This document shows, in pieces, positions 1 through 11,400 of a stretch of 21,011 nucleotides of DNA. A program made the position numbers and the translations under genes. This DNA comes from Botryllus schlosseri. Taxonomy: Eukaryota > Chordata > Ascidiacea > Stolidobranchia > Styelidae. The stretch covers positions 1-21,011 of the forward strand of contig ATSW01128951.1 of NCBI GenBank assembly GCA_000444245.1, given 5' to 3'. A model generated the notes under the pieces. That model was not told the origin of the DNA. It did no database searches and saw only the letters and a program-made list of their open reading frames with translations. Position 1 is the first letter of the stretch. Each line of letters begins with the position of its first letter.

Positions 1-246
1 TTTTATTGAAATCACACCTTCTATATCAGATTTCTTGGGTTTAGCGATATTCGAAGCAATTTTAAACGATGCGTCTGTAACGTCGTCGGCAATCTCAACA
101 ACCGTTCGCAGTGAGTCAAACACTCTTTAAAAGTGTAGGCCTACTAAGAAGCGGAATTCTCATGAACCAGAGTCCAGCCGAATAATGATTCAAAACAATA
201 ACAATCTGAAGTCGAGCATATATCAAGAAACGAGAGCACATTGAAG
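1..246. other. Upstream flank, nothing recognised
   Basis: No open frame of note, no RNA gene and no match to the repeat families of this window was seen in this stretch. Confidence 0.4.
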
Positions 247-551
247 CAGTGGTTCTCATAAATTTTTTAGTCACGCGTCCCCCCCTTTTTAATAGGGAAA
301 AATTTCGTCATATAACAAAATGCAACCAGAATGCTAGCAATACAAACGGCTAGTTTGATGGCATGGAAGGGTATAGCCGTTGATCAGAGAATTCTCAAAT
401 ATGAAATTCGGACTATACACAGAGAAATAACAGTGAATTAGGGATAAATTGCGCGCAGCGCGAAATTTTTTTCAGTTGACCGCACCTTCGCGCCCCCTTC
501 AGATGCTTCACGCACCAAAGAGGGCGCGTGCCCCCAGTTTGAGAACCACTG
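247..551. mobile_element. Short non-autonomous hAT-like element (MITE), 305 bp
   Basis: The ends are inverted repeats: CAGTGGTTCTCA at the left, and TGAGAACCACTG at the right read on the same strand. Similar subterminal blocks follow (GTCACGCGTCCCCC and, inverted, GGCACGCGCCCTC). CAGTGGTTCTCA termini are typical of hAT elements in many animals. The flanking 8-mers (cattgaag and tcttcaag) agree at five of eight positions, a decayed target duplication. There is no internal transposase frame, so it was presumably moved by a transposase elsewhere. Confidence 0.75.
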
Positions 552-659
552 TCTTCAAGAATGAGTGATCAAACGAAACAGAGACGGTGCGATAAAAGAG
601 CTAAGTATCTAAATTAATTTTTAACAATACCGTGTCATTAGTAATTGCGTTTATAATGA

Positions 660-725
660 AAGATGTCGCGGGCCACAAAATATACGTCTGCGGGCCGCAT
701 GCGGCCCGCGGGTTGAGAACCCCTG
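660..725. mobile_element. Terminal fragment of a second hAT-like element
   Basis: The stretch ends in GGGTTGAGAACCCCTG, preceded by the CGGGCC/GGCCCG block that commonly sits just inside hAT ends. A perfect 20-bp palindrome (gcgggccgcatgcggcccgc, 690-709) lies in it. No matching left terminus is visible between 552 and 660, so this looks like a truncated copy abutting the next element. Confidence 0.5.
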
Positions 726-730
726 GTCTA

Positions 731-921
731 GGGTTACCGCCGGAGCGTTACTTCAGTGATCATTTACTGTGTCTCAGTCGAATTTTACCCTATATGTAAC
801 CAAGTTCCCAAAAAGAGGACAAATTCTCAAAAAGAGGACATTAGGGCTTCCTCCTAGAAAACTTTTTAAAAGAAGTCCAAAAAGTGGACAAATCCTCTTG
901 AAAGAGGACGTATGGTAACCC
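731..921. mobile_element. Small TA-flanked inverted-repeat element with GAGGAC subrepeats
   Basis: GGGTTACC at the left and GGTAACCC at the right are perfect 8-bp inverted termini, each flanked by TA (729-730 and 922-923). The inner right half holds several AAAGAGGAC or GTCCTCTTT-type words (810-910), giving strong local self-complementarity. The family is not identified. A related right end is found at 11812-11912. Confidence 0.55.
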
Positions 922-923
922 TA

Positions 924-2772
924 ATATTGCCGTTCTGTTCGTAGTATATTGGGCCACAACATTCGACCCTAACACGTTAGCCATACGCGATTCTCGATAT
1001 TCGCACTACAGTTGTAATGCCCAGTCTCAGGGGTTCTCTGGTTGTCAAGACGCACACAATCAACACATACATATGATTTGTGATGATTCGTCCGTCTTCG
1101 GCTTGGCCATCATTGGTTGCATGTAGTAATTGCATGCCCGTTTTGTGAGGAAAGTATATTTTAACGGTTTCATTCTTTTTACACTCTGTTGATGCGCAGC
1201 TTATTTTGTGCGACAGTAATCTACAGTAATGTATATTAGATATGTACTGTGGACTGTGGTGGATTTTGGTTTTCATGACTCTGCGAAAATGTGTGAATTA
1301 GCGAAGGCTTGCAGGTTAACGTAAATGTGTTCCGTGGTTTAGTGCGAGAACTACTGCGATAGCCTATCTATATGATGTCTCTGCACGTCAGTCTAAATCC
1401 TCTGTTGTCGATTACAGGCGCAAAAGCATGTCTATTGGGTTATCTATGAAGCTAATCCTTGTAATCCAAAAATTCAAACACCTTTCCAACGCGCTTAATG
1501 AAGTGTCCTTGTCCAGGCTTGAAATCAGCGGCACGATCCAAATGAATATAGCAGACACGTACACGTGGGAGAACGTAGAAACAGATAAGCGTAGCAACGT
1601 GTGAAACGTGGGTACGCAATGAACGAAAGATTCTGCGACAACAATCGGTACGCAGGCGCTTTATACACCGGTATAGCTAGGCTATACAACAGCCTATCTG
1701 AGAAGGCTTGATTACAAATGATCGCTAAAATGCGAACGCAAATAAAGATTTACAAATAACATGCGTAATAGCCAACATATTGTACTTTAAACTGTTTAGC
1801 TGTTCAGTGCGCACTATAGCTATATAGTTTGTCGATTTGATTCATGCGATGTTGCAATATTGCCATCAATGCTGCTTCCGAGTGTAGTAAAATGTGAATC
1901 CTCTATTGCAGTTGCAGTACTCATAAAGCATTTTATGATACCATTCTACCTTCAATTATAAATAGCAGTGATTCATTCGATGTAATTAAAGGTAAGAGTC
2001 TATTACATCGATCATTTTTATCAATAATCAAACCTCACGATCATAACTCACGATACCGACTGTAACTAGCATTACAATTCGCTATGCAGTTTGTTTCAAT
2101 TGCAGCTATTCCCAGACTGTTGACGGCTGCATAGGCCTATTGTAGGAAGTTCATTGCTAACATTGCTCAGTTTATTGACGGCGTATTGCGATTGTCCAGC
2201 CCTCCTATGCGTTCGTGGCAGGAAACACTGTGTGAATATGACTCGTACACTAGCCTACATATCTAATTTATTTCGCTCGCCCAGGATAATTTGCCTCGAC
2301 GATAGGCGTTAGCAATATGCCATACAGGTTTTATGCAAAGGCTATGGTTGCTTGAAATAACATTCACGTTCATGATTCATATTCTTGAGCGCCTGTGCCG
2401 TAAACGCTCTTATTGTAAATCTATTTAGCACTATGCATTTGAATAACATGAAGTTCTGTGACCAATAAGGACTTGCGGCTATACTGCAGCATATACACTT
2501 TGTTTGTCAGAGTCAGAGTGCTCAGTTAATGTGTCAGAGGTAAAAGCGGCAGCTTGTATACTGTGGGTTCCGATATAGTATGTAAATTACGGTTTAAACT
2601 TTAAAGTGTTCGCTATCCGGCAGGAAGACTTGAGGATTAGGTGTGAGATTACTCGGTTCAGAACATTTTTACGTATCTCTAAATTTCCACTCTCCCAGTT
2701 GTCAATAGAGTTTCATTGCAAAGATATTATTAACAGACTATATAGCTTACTATACATATATTTTAGTTTGGT
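924..2772. other. Upstream intergenic stretch, no gene recognised
   Basis: This stretch has a minus-strand frame of 99 codons (977-1276) and one of 61 codons (1412-1597), neither with recognisable domains, splice context or relatives. No RNA gene, tandem array or window-specific repeat was seen. It may hold regulatory DNA for the NCS gene, but nothing visible proves it. Confidence 0.4.
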
Positions 2773-2810
2773 TATCAGTCAGTCATTTAGTGATATTTTT
2801 GTCCATTCAA

Positions 2811-3005
2811 AAAGACCACAACATTGCGATACAATGAAAGGATGGAAGTGCGTCGAAACGACTTGGAGTAGTCTTTCAGATATAACCTGACCTACGGCAC
2901 GCAAATAAAGGCAAGCACAGATGTACACATAAGGAATAGTATTATAGAATAACATAAAAAGACAAGCTATGAATGTGGAATGTGTCGGTATGCAATTAAC
3001 AAACC
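2811..3005 (+). repeat. M-family half copy
   Basis: The stretch shares ordered similarity with 4677-4875: a CACAA...TGCGATAC block, ATGAAA(A)GATGGAAG, then a long ACGACTTGGAGTAGTCTTT match and scattered blocks further on (ATGTACA, GACAAGC, GTGTCGG). The right-hand inverted terminus seen in the copy at 4677-5000 is absent; the hAT element at 3051 begins soon after. The bases just upstream (2773-2810, CAGTCAGTCATTT) match those at 4383, so the original repeat was probably longer on the left. Confidence 0.6.
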
Positions 3006-3050
3006 ACGCATCGAAATGGTAGTATATGACATATCATTGACCGTTTAAAT

Positions 3051-3790
3051 AAGGGATGTCAAACATCCGGCCCGCGAGACGATTTCATCCGGACCGCGAA
3101 GCAATTCTGAGTTGATTGGAAAAGTGCTTGTATTATTTAGCACATTTCTAATAAATGTTTCGATTTTCAGCAAGAAATACTTTCAATAAATAATCCCCCA
3201 AGACAAGTGTCGAGTATGTTCATATGCCATAGTATAACCATGCGACAGCGGTGTTATGGTTTCGCTCTAGTCATCATTATAGAAACCAAATCGCTTACAT
3301 TGGTGCCCAATTCCGAAAAGGCAAAAAGAGAAGACTGACTTCAGAGGTTTTTCACAGAAGCGAAAACGCCTATGCGTAACCATTATCATACAGGTTACAT
3401 GTTCCAGTTTTGTCTCAAAAGGTCCGCTATTCCTCACTACGGGTACCCAGGGCTAACTGCAGGAATACTACTAAAACAAAGGGAGCATAGAGATACCCAA
3501 CTTTTGTCGTCGTTAGAGCCGTTGTTTCAGCGGTTTGAAATTGTATTCAACCGGACGATCATCGTACTTTTGCCAAATCCAATCTCAGCGAATAATAATG
3601 TTGTTAAATTATAGCCCCTATGATCCATAATATAATGTAATACACCATCATGTAAATAGCCTTGGTGATAAAGGATTCAAGTAAAACACAGTAATATGTA
3701 TTTTGAGACAACATTTTTGAATAATGTGACCCGCGAGTTATCTGAAGGTATGAATCCGGCCAGTGACGCAAGTTGAGTTAGACACCCCTG
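3051..3790. mobile_element. hAT-like DNA transposon remnant, 740 bp, perfect 8-bp target duplication
   Basis: The element is bracketed by identical 8-bp copies gtttaaat at 3043-3050 and 3791-3798. Its left end AAGGGATGTCAAAC and the reverse complement of its right end (CAGGGGTGTCTAAC) agree at most positions. Subterminal GGCCCGCGAG and, inverted, GACCCGCGAG blocks resemble those of vertebrate and invertebrate hAT elements. An 80-codon frame (3372-3614) shows no clear transposase motif. A stretch around 3310-3370 reading FRKGKKRRLTSEVF faintly recalls the basic N-terminus of ZBED/GTF2IRD2-type hAT proteins; this is weak. It is inactive by itself. Confidence 0.85.
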
Positions 3791-3999
3791 GTTTAAATGA
3801 ACAAGGTTTCCAGTACTGATGATTCCATGTCATCAAGAAGATCTCGGACCAAAAAGGATGTAGCTTCATTCAATTCGAGGGCATGACCGACGATTCATGT
3901 ATTATATACTTCCATCCTTTCGAATATTACAATATTGCGGCATATGATAAAGATAATAACCCAAACAAGACAACTGGAGTTGGTGGACCAAGTAAAAGA

Positions 4000-4370
4000 T
4001 TAAAATCTTTTTCAAATTAGATTAGAATTCGAATGATAGCTACACAGTTTATACCAAATTAGACTAGAATTACAATTATAGCTACACAGTCTTTTTCAAG
4101 TTAGATCGGAATTAGAATTTCTGAATCCGCGAAAACAAGTAAATTGAATCAATTCGAAGTCATACCAGTCACAGAGCGCAATCTCATAAGCATGAGAATA
4201 GAAGATGTCTGTACCGTACAGCGAGTTTGGCCCGTTTCCCACTACGCGCTGTGCACAGTTCTTCTGCAGCATTTTTAGAAGCTCAACTTAGATTAGAAAT
4301 AAATTAAAGCGTAGAAACATTTCACTAATTAGGTTATAATTATGTTACGGACATTTCACTCTCTAACTAA
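4000..4370 (+). repeat. L-family copy 1 (AATTAGATTAGAATTA-rich)
   Basis: It shares the ordered landmarks of the family: a short tandem array (TAGCTACACAG words at about 4037 and 4079, period about 42), GAATCCGCGAAAA, AAGCATGAGAAT, TGTCCGTACAGC, a GTTCTTCTGCAGCATTTT block, then TTAGATTAGAAATAAATT and AAACATTTCACTAATTAG at the 3' end. No coding frame. It is probably a non-autonomous DNA element; class unknown. Confidence 0.7.
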
Positions 4371-4497
4371 TAATGCTATGATCAGTCAGTTAGTCATTTT
4401 ATCGTCATTTTTATCGATCCAAACACCACAAGGTTGCGAAATAATGTCGAAACGAGTAACTGTTTACTTCAGTTCATCTCATTTACAATTTTATCAT

Positions 4498-4664
4498 TTG
4501 AACAACTTCTTGGAGGTATAGAACTTCGATATACAATTGAATAGTATATTCATATTGAAATGAACCCGAACATTTTCGGCTGACACTCGTTGCTGACGAT
4601 TATCCCTGACGAGTGTCAGCCGAAAATATTCGGGTTCATTTCAATATGAATATACTATTCAATT
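4498..4664. repeat. H-family copy forming a 56-bp-arm hairpin
   Basis: Bases 4535-4590 and 4609-4664 are inverted copies matching at 55 of 56 positions around an 18-nt spacer. The arms contain ATTGAAATGAACCCGAA and TTTTCGGCTGACACTCGT. The extra left flank from 4498 (CTTCTTGGAGGTATAGAACTT) recurs inverted near 6600-6650, so the hairpin is a palindromic version of a longer single-copy repeat. In single copies the block after CTCGT continues CAGGGGCAATCG; here it switches into its own mirror image. Confidence 0.9.
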
Positions 4665-4676
4665 TTATCATTTCAA

Positions 4677-5000
4677 AACACCACAAGTCTGCGATACCAT
4701 GAAAAGATAGGAAGGTGTAGAAAACGACTTGGAGTAGTCTTTGAAATCAGACACCCATCTGGGCCTATAGGCGATGTAAAGAGGAGACATGCACATGTAC
4801 AGTGCACACTGAATGAAAAGTAAAAGAAGATACAAAAGGACAAGCGACAAAATGAGGTGACACGTGTCGGAAGGCGAGATCGATATGTCAGGTCTTGGTC
4901 CGGTAAACTTGAGCGCTGACTAGTATTGATTTCGAAAACTACTCCAAGTCGTTGCGACCCCTTCCTATCTTTCATTGTATAGCAGTCTTGTAGTGTATTG
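4677..5000. mobile_element. M-family inverted-repeat element (MITE-like), about 325 bp
   Basis: The left arm (about 4677-4749) and right arm (about 4927-5000) are inverted copies over roughly 73 nt. Shared blocks include AAGATAGGAAGG/CCTTCCTATCTT and ACGACTTGGAGTAGT/ACTACTCCAAGTCGT. The interior has two overlapping minus-strand frames without recognisable protein similarity. The element lies directly against the H hairpin. A short relative occurs at about 4383-4460 (ACACCACAAGGTTGCGA). Target duplications are not clear. Confidence 0.65.
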
Positions 5001-5199
5001 GACTGATGGAATTTTTAGCAATAAATTGAAATTGAATAGTGCACCATTTTATACTATGTACTTGTATATTAAGCCAAACCTGATATAGCGGCTGCAATCA
5101 CCTTTAGATACCATCACCAAATCAAGCAATGCCACGATTTTCGGGACATATTTCAGTCTATTTCAGTGGTATTATGAGTAGGTTTGATCAGATAAGGCC
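5001..5199. other. Spacer upstream of the NCS promoter region
   Basis: Unique-looking AT-rich DNA between the M element and the gene. No repeat, frame or clear site recognised. Confidence 0.35.
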
Positions 5200-5378
5200 A
5201 TCGAGTTCTCCCCCGTTTTCGAAGATAGGACAAGCAGCCAAGCGTGGAGTAACGGTCGACCGGCCAACTGAGATTCGCTAGTGCGTCATTTTGTATTTAC
5301 AAAACGCGGCTATTCGACAATATAGCTCGGCCTGCGGCGGACGTTTCTATACGGCGGAGCGAAGAAAAGGCGCAAAAG
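5200..5378 (+). promoter_or_regulatory. Probable promoter-proximal region and 5' leader of the NCS gene
   Basis: This stretch directly before the start codon is free of the repeat families found around it and is locally richer in G+C and CpG (about 5305-5365) than the rest of the window. That is compatible with a core promoter and leader. An imperfect palindrome (TTTTGTATTTACAAAA, 5289-5304) and an AT-rich word (CAATATAG, about 5320) are visible, but neither is a convincing TATA box at a defined distance from a start site. The transcription start cannot be fixed from sequence alone, and an upstream non-coding exon is possible. Confidence 0.35.
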
Positions 5379-5486
5379 ATGGGGAAAAGTCAGAGCAAGA
5401 TGTCTCCAAAGGAATTAAGCGACATAGCAAGCGTTACCAATTTTAACGAAGCGGAAATCCACGACTGGTATAAAGGATTCATGAAG
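5379..5486 (+). CDS. NCS gene exon 1 (coding part), residues 1-36
   Basis: The ATG at 5379-5381 sits in a favourable context (A at -3, G at +4) and is followed at once by Gly2, as N-myristoylation requires. The exon encodes the amphipathic N-terminus and the WYKGF motif (about 30-34), diagnostic of NCS proteins. The donor is AAG|GTACGA at 5487, phase 0, between Lys36 and Asp37. The 90 bases before the ATG are GC-richer than the surroundings and probably leader. No longer upstream frame joins this ATG. Confidence 0.95.
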
Positions 5487-8400
5487 GTACGAGGGTTAAT
5501 TCTACTGAATCGCGACACGCAATACAAAACTATTCGTGTATAGTATACACTTGAAGACTCTGAGGCTCAGATGTTGTAAAATGTACTGATATTGAAATAA
5601 ACTTAGACGTTTTGGGCAGGCACTCATATCGTCAGGAACTAGTAGAGAGTTCGGAAGAAGATAGTGCAGTACATCAGCAATCATATCACAGAACGTCTAT
5701 AGCTTGGTGGCACATAACTTCACATTGAAATAAACCAAATATTTTCGCCTGGTACTGATCAGGGGCAATCGTCAGCAACTAGTTGAGAATTGGAAATGAC
5801 ATTGTGTAAAGCAATATATTGTATATGCGCTGTATGAGCATTTGAATCAGCGTCTTACAATGATTACGACTTAAATACAAACCATCGTATGTGTTCCGCC
5901 AATATATACCGCTCTTCCATAGTTTGATAGAGTCCATATCAATCTGTTTCACGGTTTATTTGGTTATCGAGTGCTCCCATGTAGCGTTTCGTTGGGCGAT
6001 TCGCCACATTTATGCTGACCAAGGACCATTCACGATGAGTTCATGCCGGAAACTTCGCGTGGCGAGTCAATAGATTGAATCCTTTGACAGAAATTAAGTG
6101 ATGCATTCGTTTCAATAGTTTCTGTAACTGTCATTGTGATGTCGTGAACAAGCGCCTGGGGTGCCTTTGATTACAACATCTCAACATATATCGTGGATTC
6201 TTAGCGTGTGTTTCGCGCCTGTGAAATTTTCAGATTATATTTTTATATCAAAACGAAATGATTGCTATTCAATGAAGTCTGGATACGTTCACACTACCAA
6301 TTCAGTATATACTTCAGAAAATACCCGATTTTAACATTGCAGTGCGCATTGCCCGTCATCGACTTTATGGTCAGTGTGAGTTCGTACTTCACTGATTACC
6401 TCACTTGCTGATTTAACAATGTATGCGAGCGCTGCTAATGTAAATAATAAATATGTTATATTGGGCAATTCGAATCCCTTGAAATTTATACGCTGATTTA
6501 ACAATGTTTTCAAGGACGTCTAAATGTAAATGTGCTTATCGGCAGGCTAGTAGGAACTAATAGATTACCCCTGACGGGTTTATTTCAATATGAATATACT
6601 GCTCAGTTGTATATTGAAGTTCTGTACCTACAAGAAGCTCTTCAAACAGAATAATTAGCATCCCATAAAATTCACACGTCAATTCGTGTTGCGTAGATGC
6701 GTACTATCAAAGTTTGATAGTTAGGTAGCAAGACTGATCTTCTCCACGTTGTGAATTTTCTCAATATTCGATATTGTGCATGTTTTCTCTCCCTTGATAT
6801 ACACACGTTCAATATACGTTCATTTATGTCGTTCTACGTTCGTTAGATTTGGTATCAAATGTACAGTGTCTCAGATTGACGCATAATAATCAAAGCCATT
6901 ATTATTGATCGCCTCCACGCAATGGGTGAGATACACTAAGAAACGTTTTACGTTTTGTTAGTCATTTGGCTGTTGTTTATCGTGTACACATAGGCGAACA
7001 ACTAAATGTCTTTAAATCTTGGATGAATAAATATTCAACGATGTAATAAAATATGCTCTTGCCGACAATTCTGTCGAGTGTCGAATAGTGTTCTTAGGGG
7101 CTTCACTCTCGGCGAGGATTTAAAATTACGTCGATCACTCTCACGGCGTCCGTACTGTTATCTTGAAACGAAAATGAATAATGCATGCGTTTTTCACTAT
7201 TCCGCGATGATCCGTNAGTAATTCNCACGTCCCGTTCCTGGGCAAATTGCATCAAAATCCNGGCTGTCCCACGAAAACTCTGNTNGATGCATCGATTTGA
7301 TACTGACCTCTCACTGTGAGAAATTTTGATACGCGAAAGCCTCACAGTATTATTATCGCGATATTCACTGTAAAACTGGTAAGTTTACACACAATTTAAG
7401 AGCAACGTATGGCCCNTAAGGAAAATTTAAAGATTGAAGTAAACATTGAAAATTTTAGTTATAAAATNGTTATTTCAATTGCGTTAAATGAAAAATTGAC
7501 AAGGGTTTTAGAGGTATTTAGTGATACGATTGCAGATATACAATGTTCTTTTCGATCCTCTACCATTTCCGACGATTACCCTTGACGAGTGTCAGCCGAA
7601 AATATTCGGGTTTATTTCAATACGTATCTATTATTCAATTTTATATTAAGGTAGAGATCATTGAAAATAAAGAATCGAAATTACAGGAATTCTGCTATGA
7701 ATTTTGGGTACGAGTGTAAGTTAGTCCAGTGCATTCAAACTCTTATTATTATTATTATTATTATGTAAAAAATCATTTAACGGATCTTTTAGCAACCCAG
7801 GCTTTGCATTACGGCCTTTGGAGAATGAAAATTTCCATGGTTTTTGAATGTTTCCGAATTGGTACTTTGTGGAATTATGAATGCGTCGTTAAATCACACG
7901 TTTTGAGTCACGAATAAATTCCAATACATTGGCGATAATGTCTGCGTCATTTAGGATAATTATTATTCAAAACTGAATAGGAGCATGATTTCTCTGGGCG
8001 ACACGTTGTAGTTTGCGTCGAATCTTTGTGGAAGACTGTAAAGCTCGATGCAACGTATCGCAACGTACGAAGCATGTAGAACAAAGCTAGAAAGTGGTAA
8101 TGATATTTTTGTGATGTCGTGATTAACCCACAATATTGTCGCAAAGTACGATGGAATAGGCATGATCGAAAATAATACCAAATTATATTTAATGTGATGT
8201 AAAACTGGCGTTGTTCTTTGTGGTCGCATAAAAGGTACATATAGATTTGAACTTTTCCACGCAATCATACTCTTACGAAATCATAATGGGTTATACTGCT
8301 GTGATACTACGAATGCTCGATTCATCTAGCAGCCTAGTACTTATTAATGTTATGTTATCGTGGAAAGTTTGAAACAGAAAAGATTCACAGTAGTGGAACA

Positions 8401-11400
8401 ATATGACACGCCTGTCTGTCATACGTGTATTGATACAGGTGGTGCCGGTACTGCTCTCACATGCGCTGTCATTTCTCTCCAGTTTTCGGCACATCGATCT
8501 CGCCTATATAGCTCGTATCAACGCACGTCCCGTAACTTCCAATTCTGGTCCATTTACATTACACACGACCGTTTTCGTATTTTTCACTCGTTGTGCAATG
8601 CACCGTGCTTGCATGCCTGTTTTAACGCGCTTTTAGTACCATTTGAGGTCAAGGTTTGCTCGATTAATGGACTTCACCAAGCCATTTCACTCTTTTGTCC
8701 GGGTCACACACTATATATCACTTATAGACACTTAAACAGGGTAGTGGTTGACAGGCAGGAACCCGCTGACTAACAAAACAAGGTCAGCACATTGTGGACA
8801 GTCACGTTATGACCTTGGTGTCCCGTTAACATAGCGAAGTGGTTGTAATATTTTACAATCTAATCTTACCTTACCTATGTGACAATGCCGTGGGTTGATC
8901 GTGACTTCGCAGATATGCCCTAGTAAACAGTGTTGCGTTTTCAAGTAGGCCTATAGCGTCATGCTTATATCTGTGAGTGCTTTGTGCTAGGATGAATATG
9001 ATAACGTGTATGTATATTAATGAATGCGGTTATAAAGATGTTATATCACTTTTGCTTTCGACGTTGAGGTTCAGTGAAGCATGTAACATAGCGTCTTTAA
9101 CCTATAAACGCAGCGTAACATGGTTAGCATGCGAATCGGGGACGTATCTTCATAATTTGCGCGTTCCATTTCGATACAACCCTGCCGGAACATTGTCATA
9201 AGTATTTATTACATAATCAGCCGGACCTAGGCAAAGTCACGGTTGGTAATCCCGTTCCAGTTTCCAGTAGAGCCAAAGCTTCGTGACATTAGTTTAGTAC
9301 GTATCATGACATCTCGTCCCGGGCAAGGAGTTCGTCAATGTTCTAAGTTCTAAGATCTGCGAATTGAATAGATAATCAGAAATATGATAGCATAAAACAC
9401 GGTTCCAGCGAGAGTCATTTGTGTACAATAACCGATGCACTATCGTATTCGTTGGCTATTTGTAAACATTGTCATCTGTAGTGTAAATTTACGCTCAATT
9501 GTTCGATACGAATATGAATGAAATGAATACTAACATACGTCAATATTATAGCTGATCGAATATCATTACCGAATTTCGATAATATAATACACCACTCAAA
9601 ATGCGCAACATCTTTACAACAGTGTTCCTTAACTGGTGCATTTTCATGTGGAACACAGAACTGTCTGGAAAAGCATAAAGTCGGTAAAACGGTTTTAAAC
9701 CAGATCAAATTTCCAAGTTTGTGTATAACTTCACGCAAACGCAGAGTAGGATTGACATAAAAATATTCGGTCTCCGTTTGCTGGCAATTTCCGCTGTATT
9801 TACACTCCCTGGTTATTTGAGTACCAATTTGTGGATTTGAAAAAGATAGCATTTACGGTGGCAAATTCTGTGATTATTTATTGTAGATCTATCCACCGTA
9901 AATACTATGAATTGAAATCCTGAATTGTCAACATGAATGACTTCGCTGCTACTGGTTGGAATTGAGCCAAATTTGTTGTCAATCATTTTTTCAGACAACC
10001 TAACAATTTCATGGGGTATATATGGCTATAGCCAATAAAATTTTTCAAAAAATTGTATATATTTTTATTAAATAAATCCAAAACCTTTTTCTTATGTAAC
10101 AATGCTTCTATAGGTTGGAATTGACCCAAAATTGGCGTGCAGCGTTTTCTTAGGCAAGGTAACAATTTTACCGAGTAGCCAGTCAAATTTGAAAAAAGGT
10201 AATTTTGAACAGCCCAATCACGTCATAAAGAAAAAGATCACCTATATTCCAAGCTGGGGGGTCACGAAATATTTTCAAATCGGAATCTAGGCCACGACCA
10301 ATAAAAGGTTGCAATATGAGCTCCACAATATACGCTGGGGAAATCATATCATCCCCATTTATACACAAAACCGGCGATACGTGACCTTTTCATAGCCGTC
10401 GCCCATATCCAGTTGCACACCTCTCAAAGTTCGAATTCTATCAAAAGATATTGAAATATAAAATCAGCCGCGTAACCAGGTAATGACCTTCAAGCGACAT
10501 AATAATGGTTATGATATGATCTTAGGATATTTTTCTATTGGATTGTTCTATAACCGAACATCGAATAGCTTTTATTGTGTTGTTCCGTTATTTTCAGGAC
10601 TGCCCGAAGGGCAAAATGTCCAAAGACCAATTCGTTAAGATGTATCAAGAATTTTTCCCGCACGGGGACGCGTCCCATTTCGCAGTCAACATATTCAGAA
10701 CTTTCGATGACAATAAGGACGGTGAGTACGTGCTTATTCTGTCAATACTTGGTCTAGAAACGTTAAATCTTTTCGAGGCCAAGACTCGACAATAGTCATA
10801 TTTTTGAAAAATATTTTGATATTGAAATGAACCCGGATATTTTAGGCTGACACTCGTCAGGGGCAATCGTTAGCAACTAGTAGAGAATTGGAAAGAACAT
10901 TGAATAATGTATGTCAACAATCGTATCACAAAATATGGCGTCACCGGCATGGAAACTCGAAGATTTAAGGCGAACAGATGACAATGTAATGGCGATCACC
11001 GTTATAACTACACAGGTTTTTACAAAGTAGATTAGAATTAGAATTATTGAATTGTCGAAAATTTGGAAATTGAACCAAGCTCAGTTCATATAAAATGAGA
11101 GTTCATTATCATAAGCACGACTGCACGAGGCAAGCGAATGTCCGTACAGCAAGCTTATGGCTGGTTTTGCATTATGCAGTTCTATAGCATTTTCTGCAAA
11201 GCCAGAAAATAGATCATAGTTCAAATTAGACCTTGGAAATATCTCACAGATTAGATAAGAATTAGATTATCGGCAGTTCTCCCTAATTAGTCTAATTAGG
11301 CAACTAGAATTAGCTAGTTGTCCGAGTCTGCCCGCAGGCAGCAAAGTTATATATGCTTGGACTTCCCCTGTTGTTCCGTTGGGTATTTGCTGTATTTGGG

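Noticed and set aside
977-1276. Minus-strand 99-codon frame as a gene upstream of the NCS locus
   Set aside because: No recognisable protein family, no neighbouring exon-like sequence with splice sites, and no support beyond openness.
3300-3614. Transposase coding remnant in the 740-bp hAT-like element
   Set aside because: A faint basic N-terminal-like stretch is not enough; no zinc-finger pattern, catalytic block or dimerisation motif can be identified.
6862-6946. Small inverted repeat around ataataat/attattat as a separate MITE
   Set aside because: The outer arms match only in short patches and no second copy or target duplication was found in the window.
7103-7345. Minus-strand 80-codon frame as an exon
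   Set aside because: Contains several ambiguous bases and matches no family I can name; no paired exon is visible.
8360-8773. Longest frame of the window (137 codons, +) as a gene nested in intron 1
   Set aside because: No recognisable domain, overlapped by other-frame and opposite-strand frames, no clear splice or promoter context, and composition like surrounding intron. A protein search or transcript reads could revive it.
9472-9852. Minus-strand 126-codon frame as a gene
   Set aside because: Its first codons fall in the R element and the rest has no known motif; a chance frame is likelier.
10722-10795. Extension of exon 2 past its GT donor as an alternative protein end
   Set aside because: The translated extension has no family similarity while the spliced product continues exactly into the expected EF2 sequence in exon 3.
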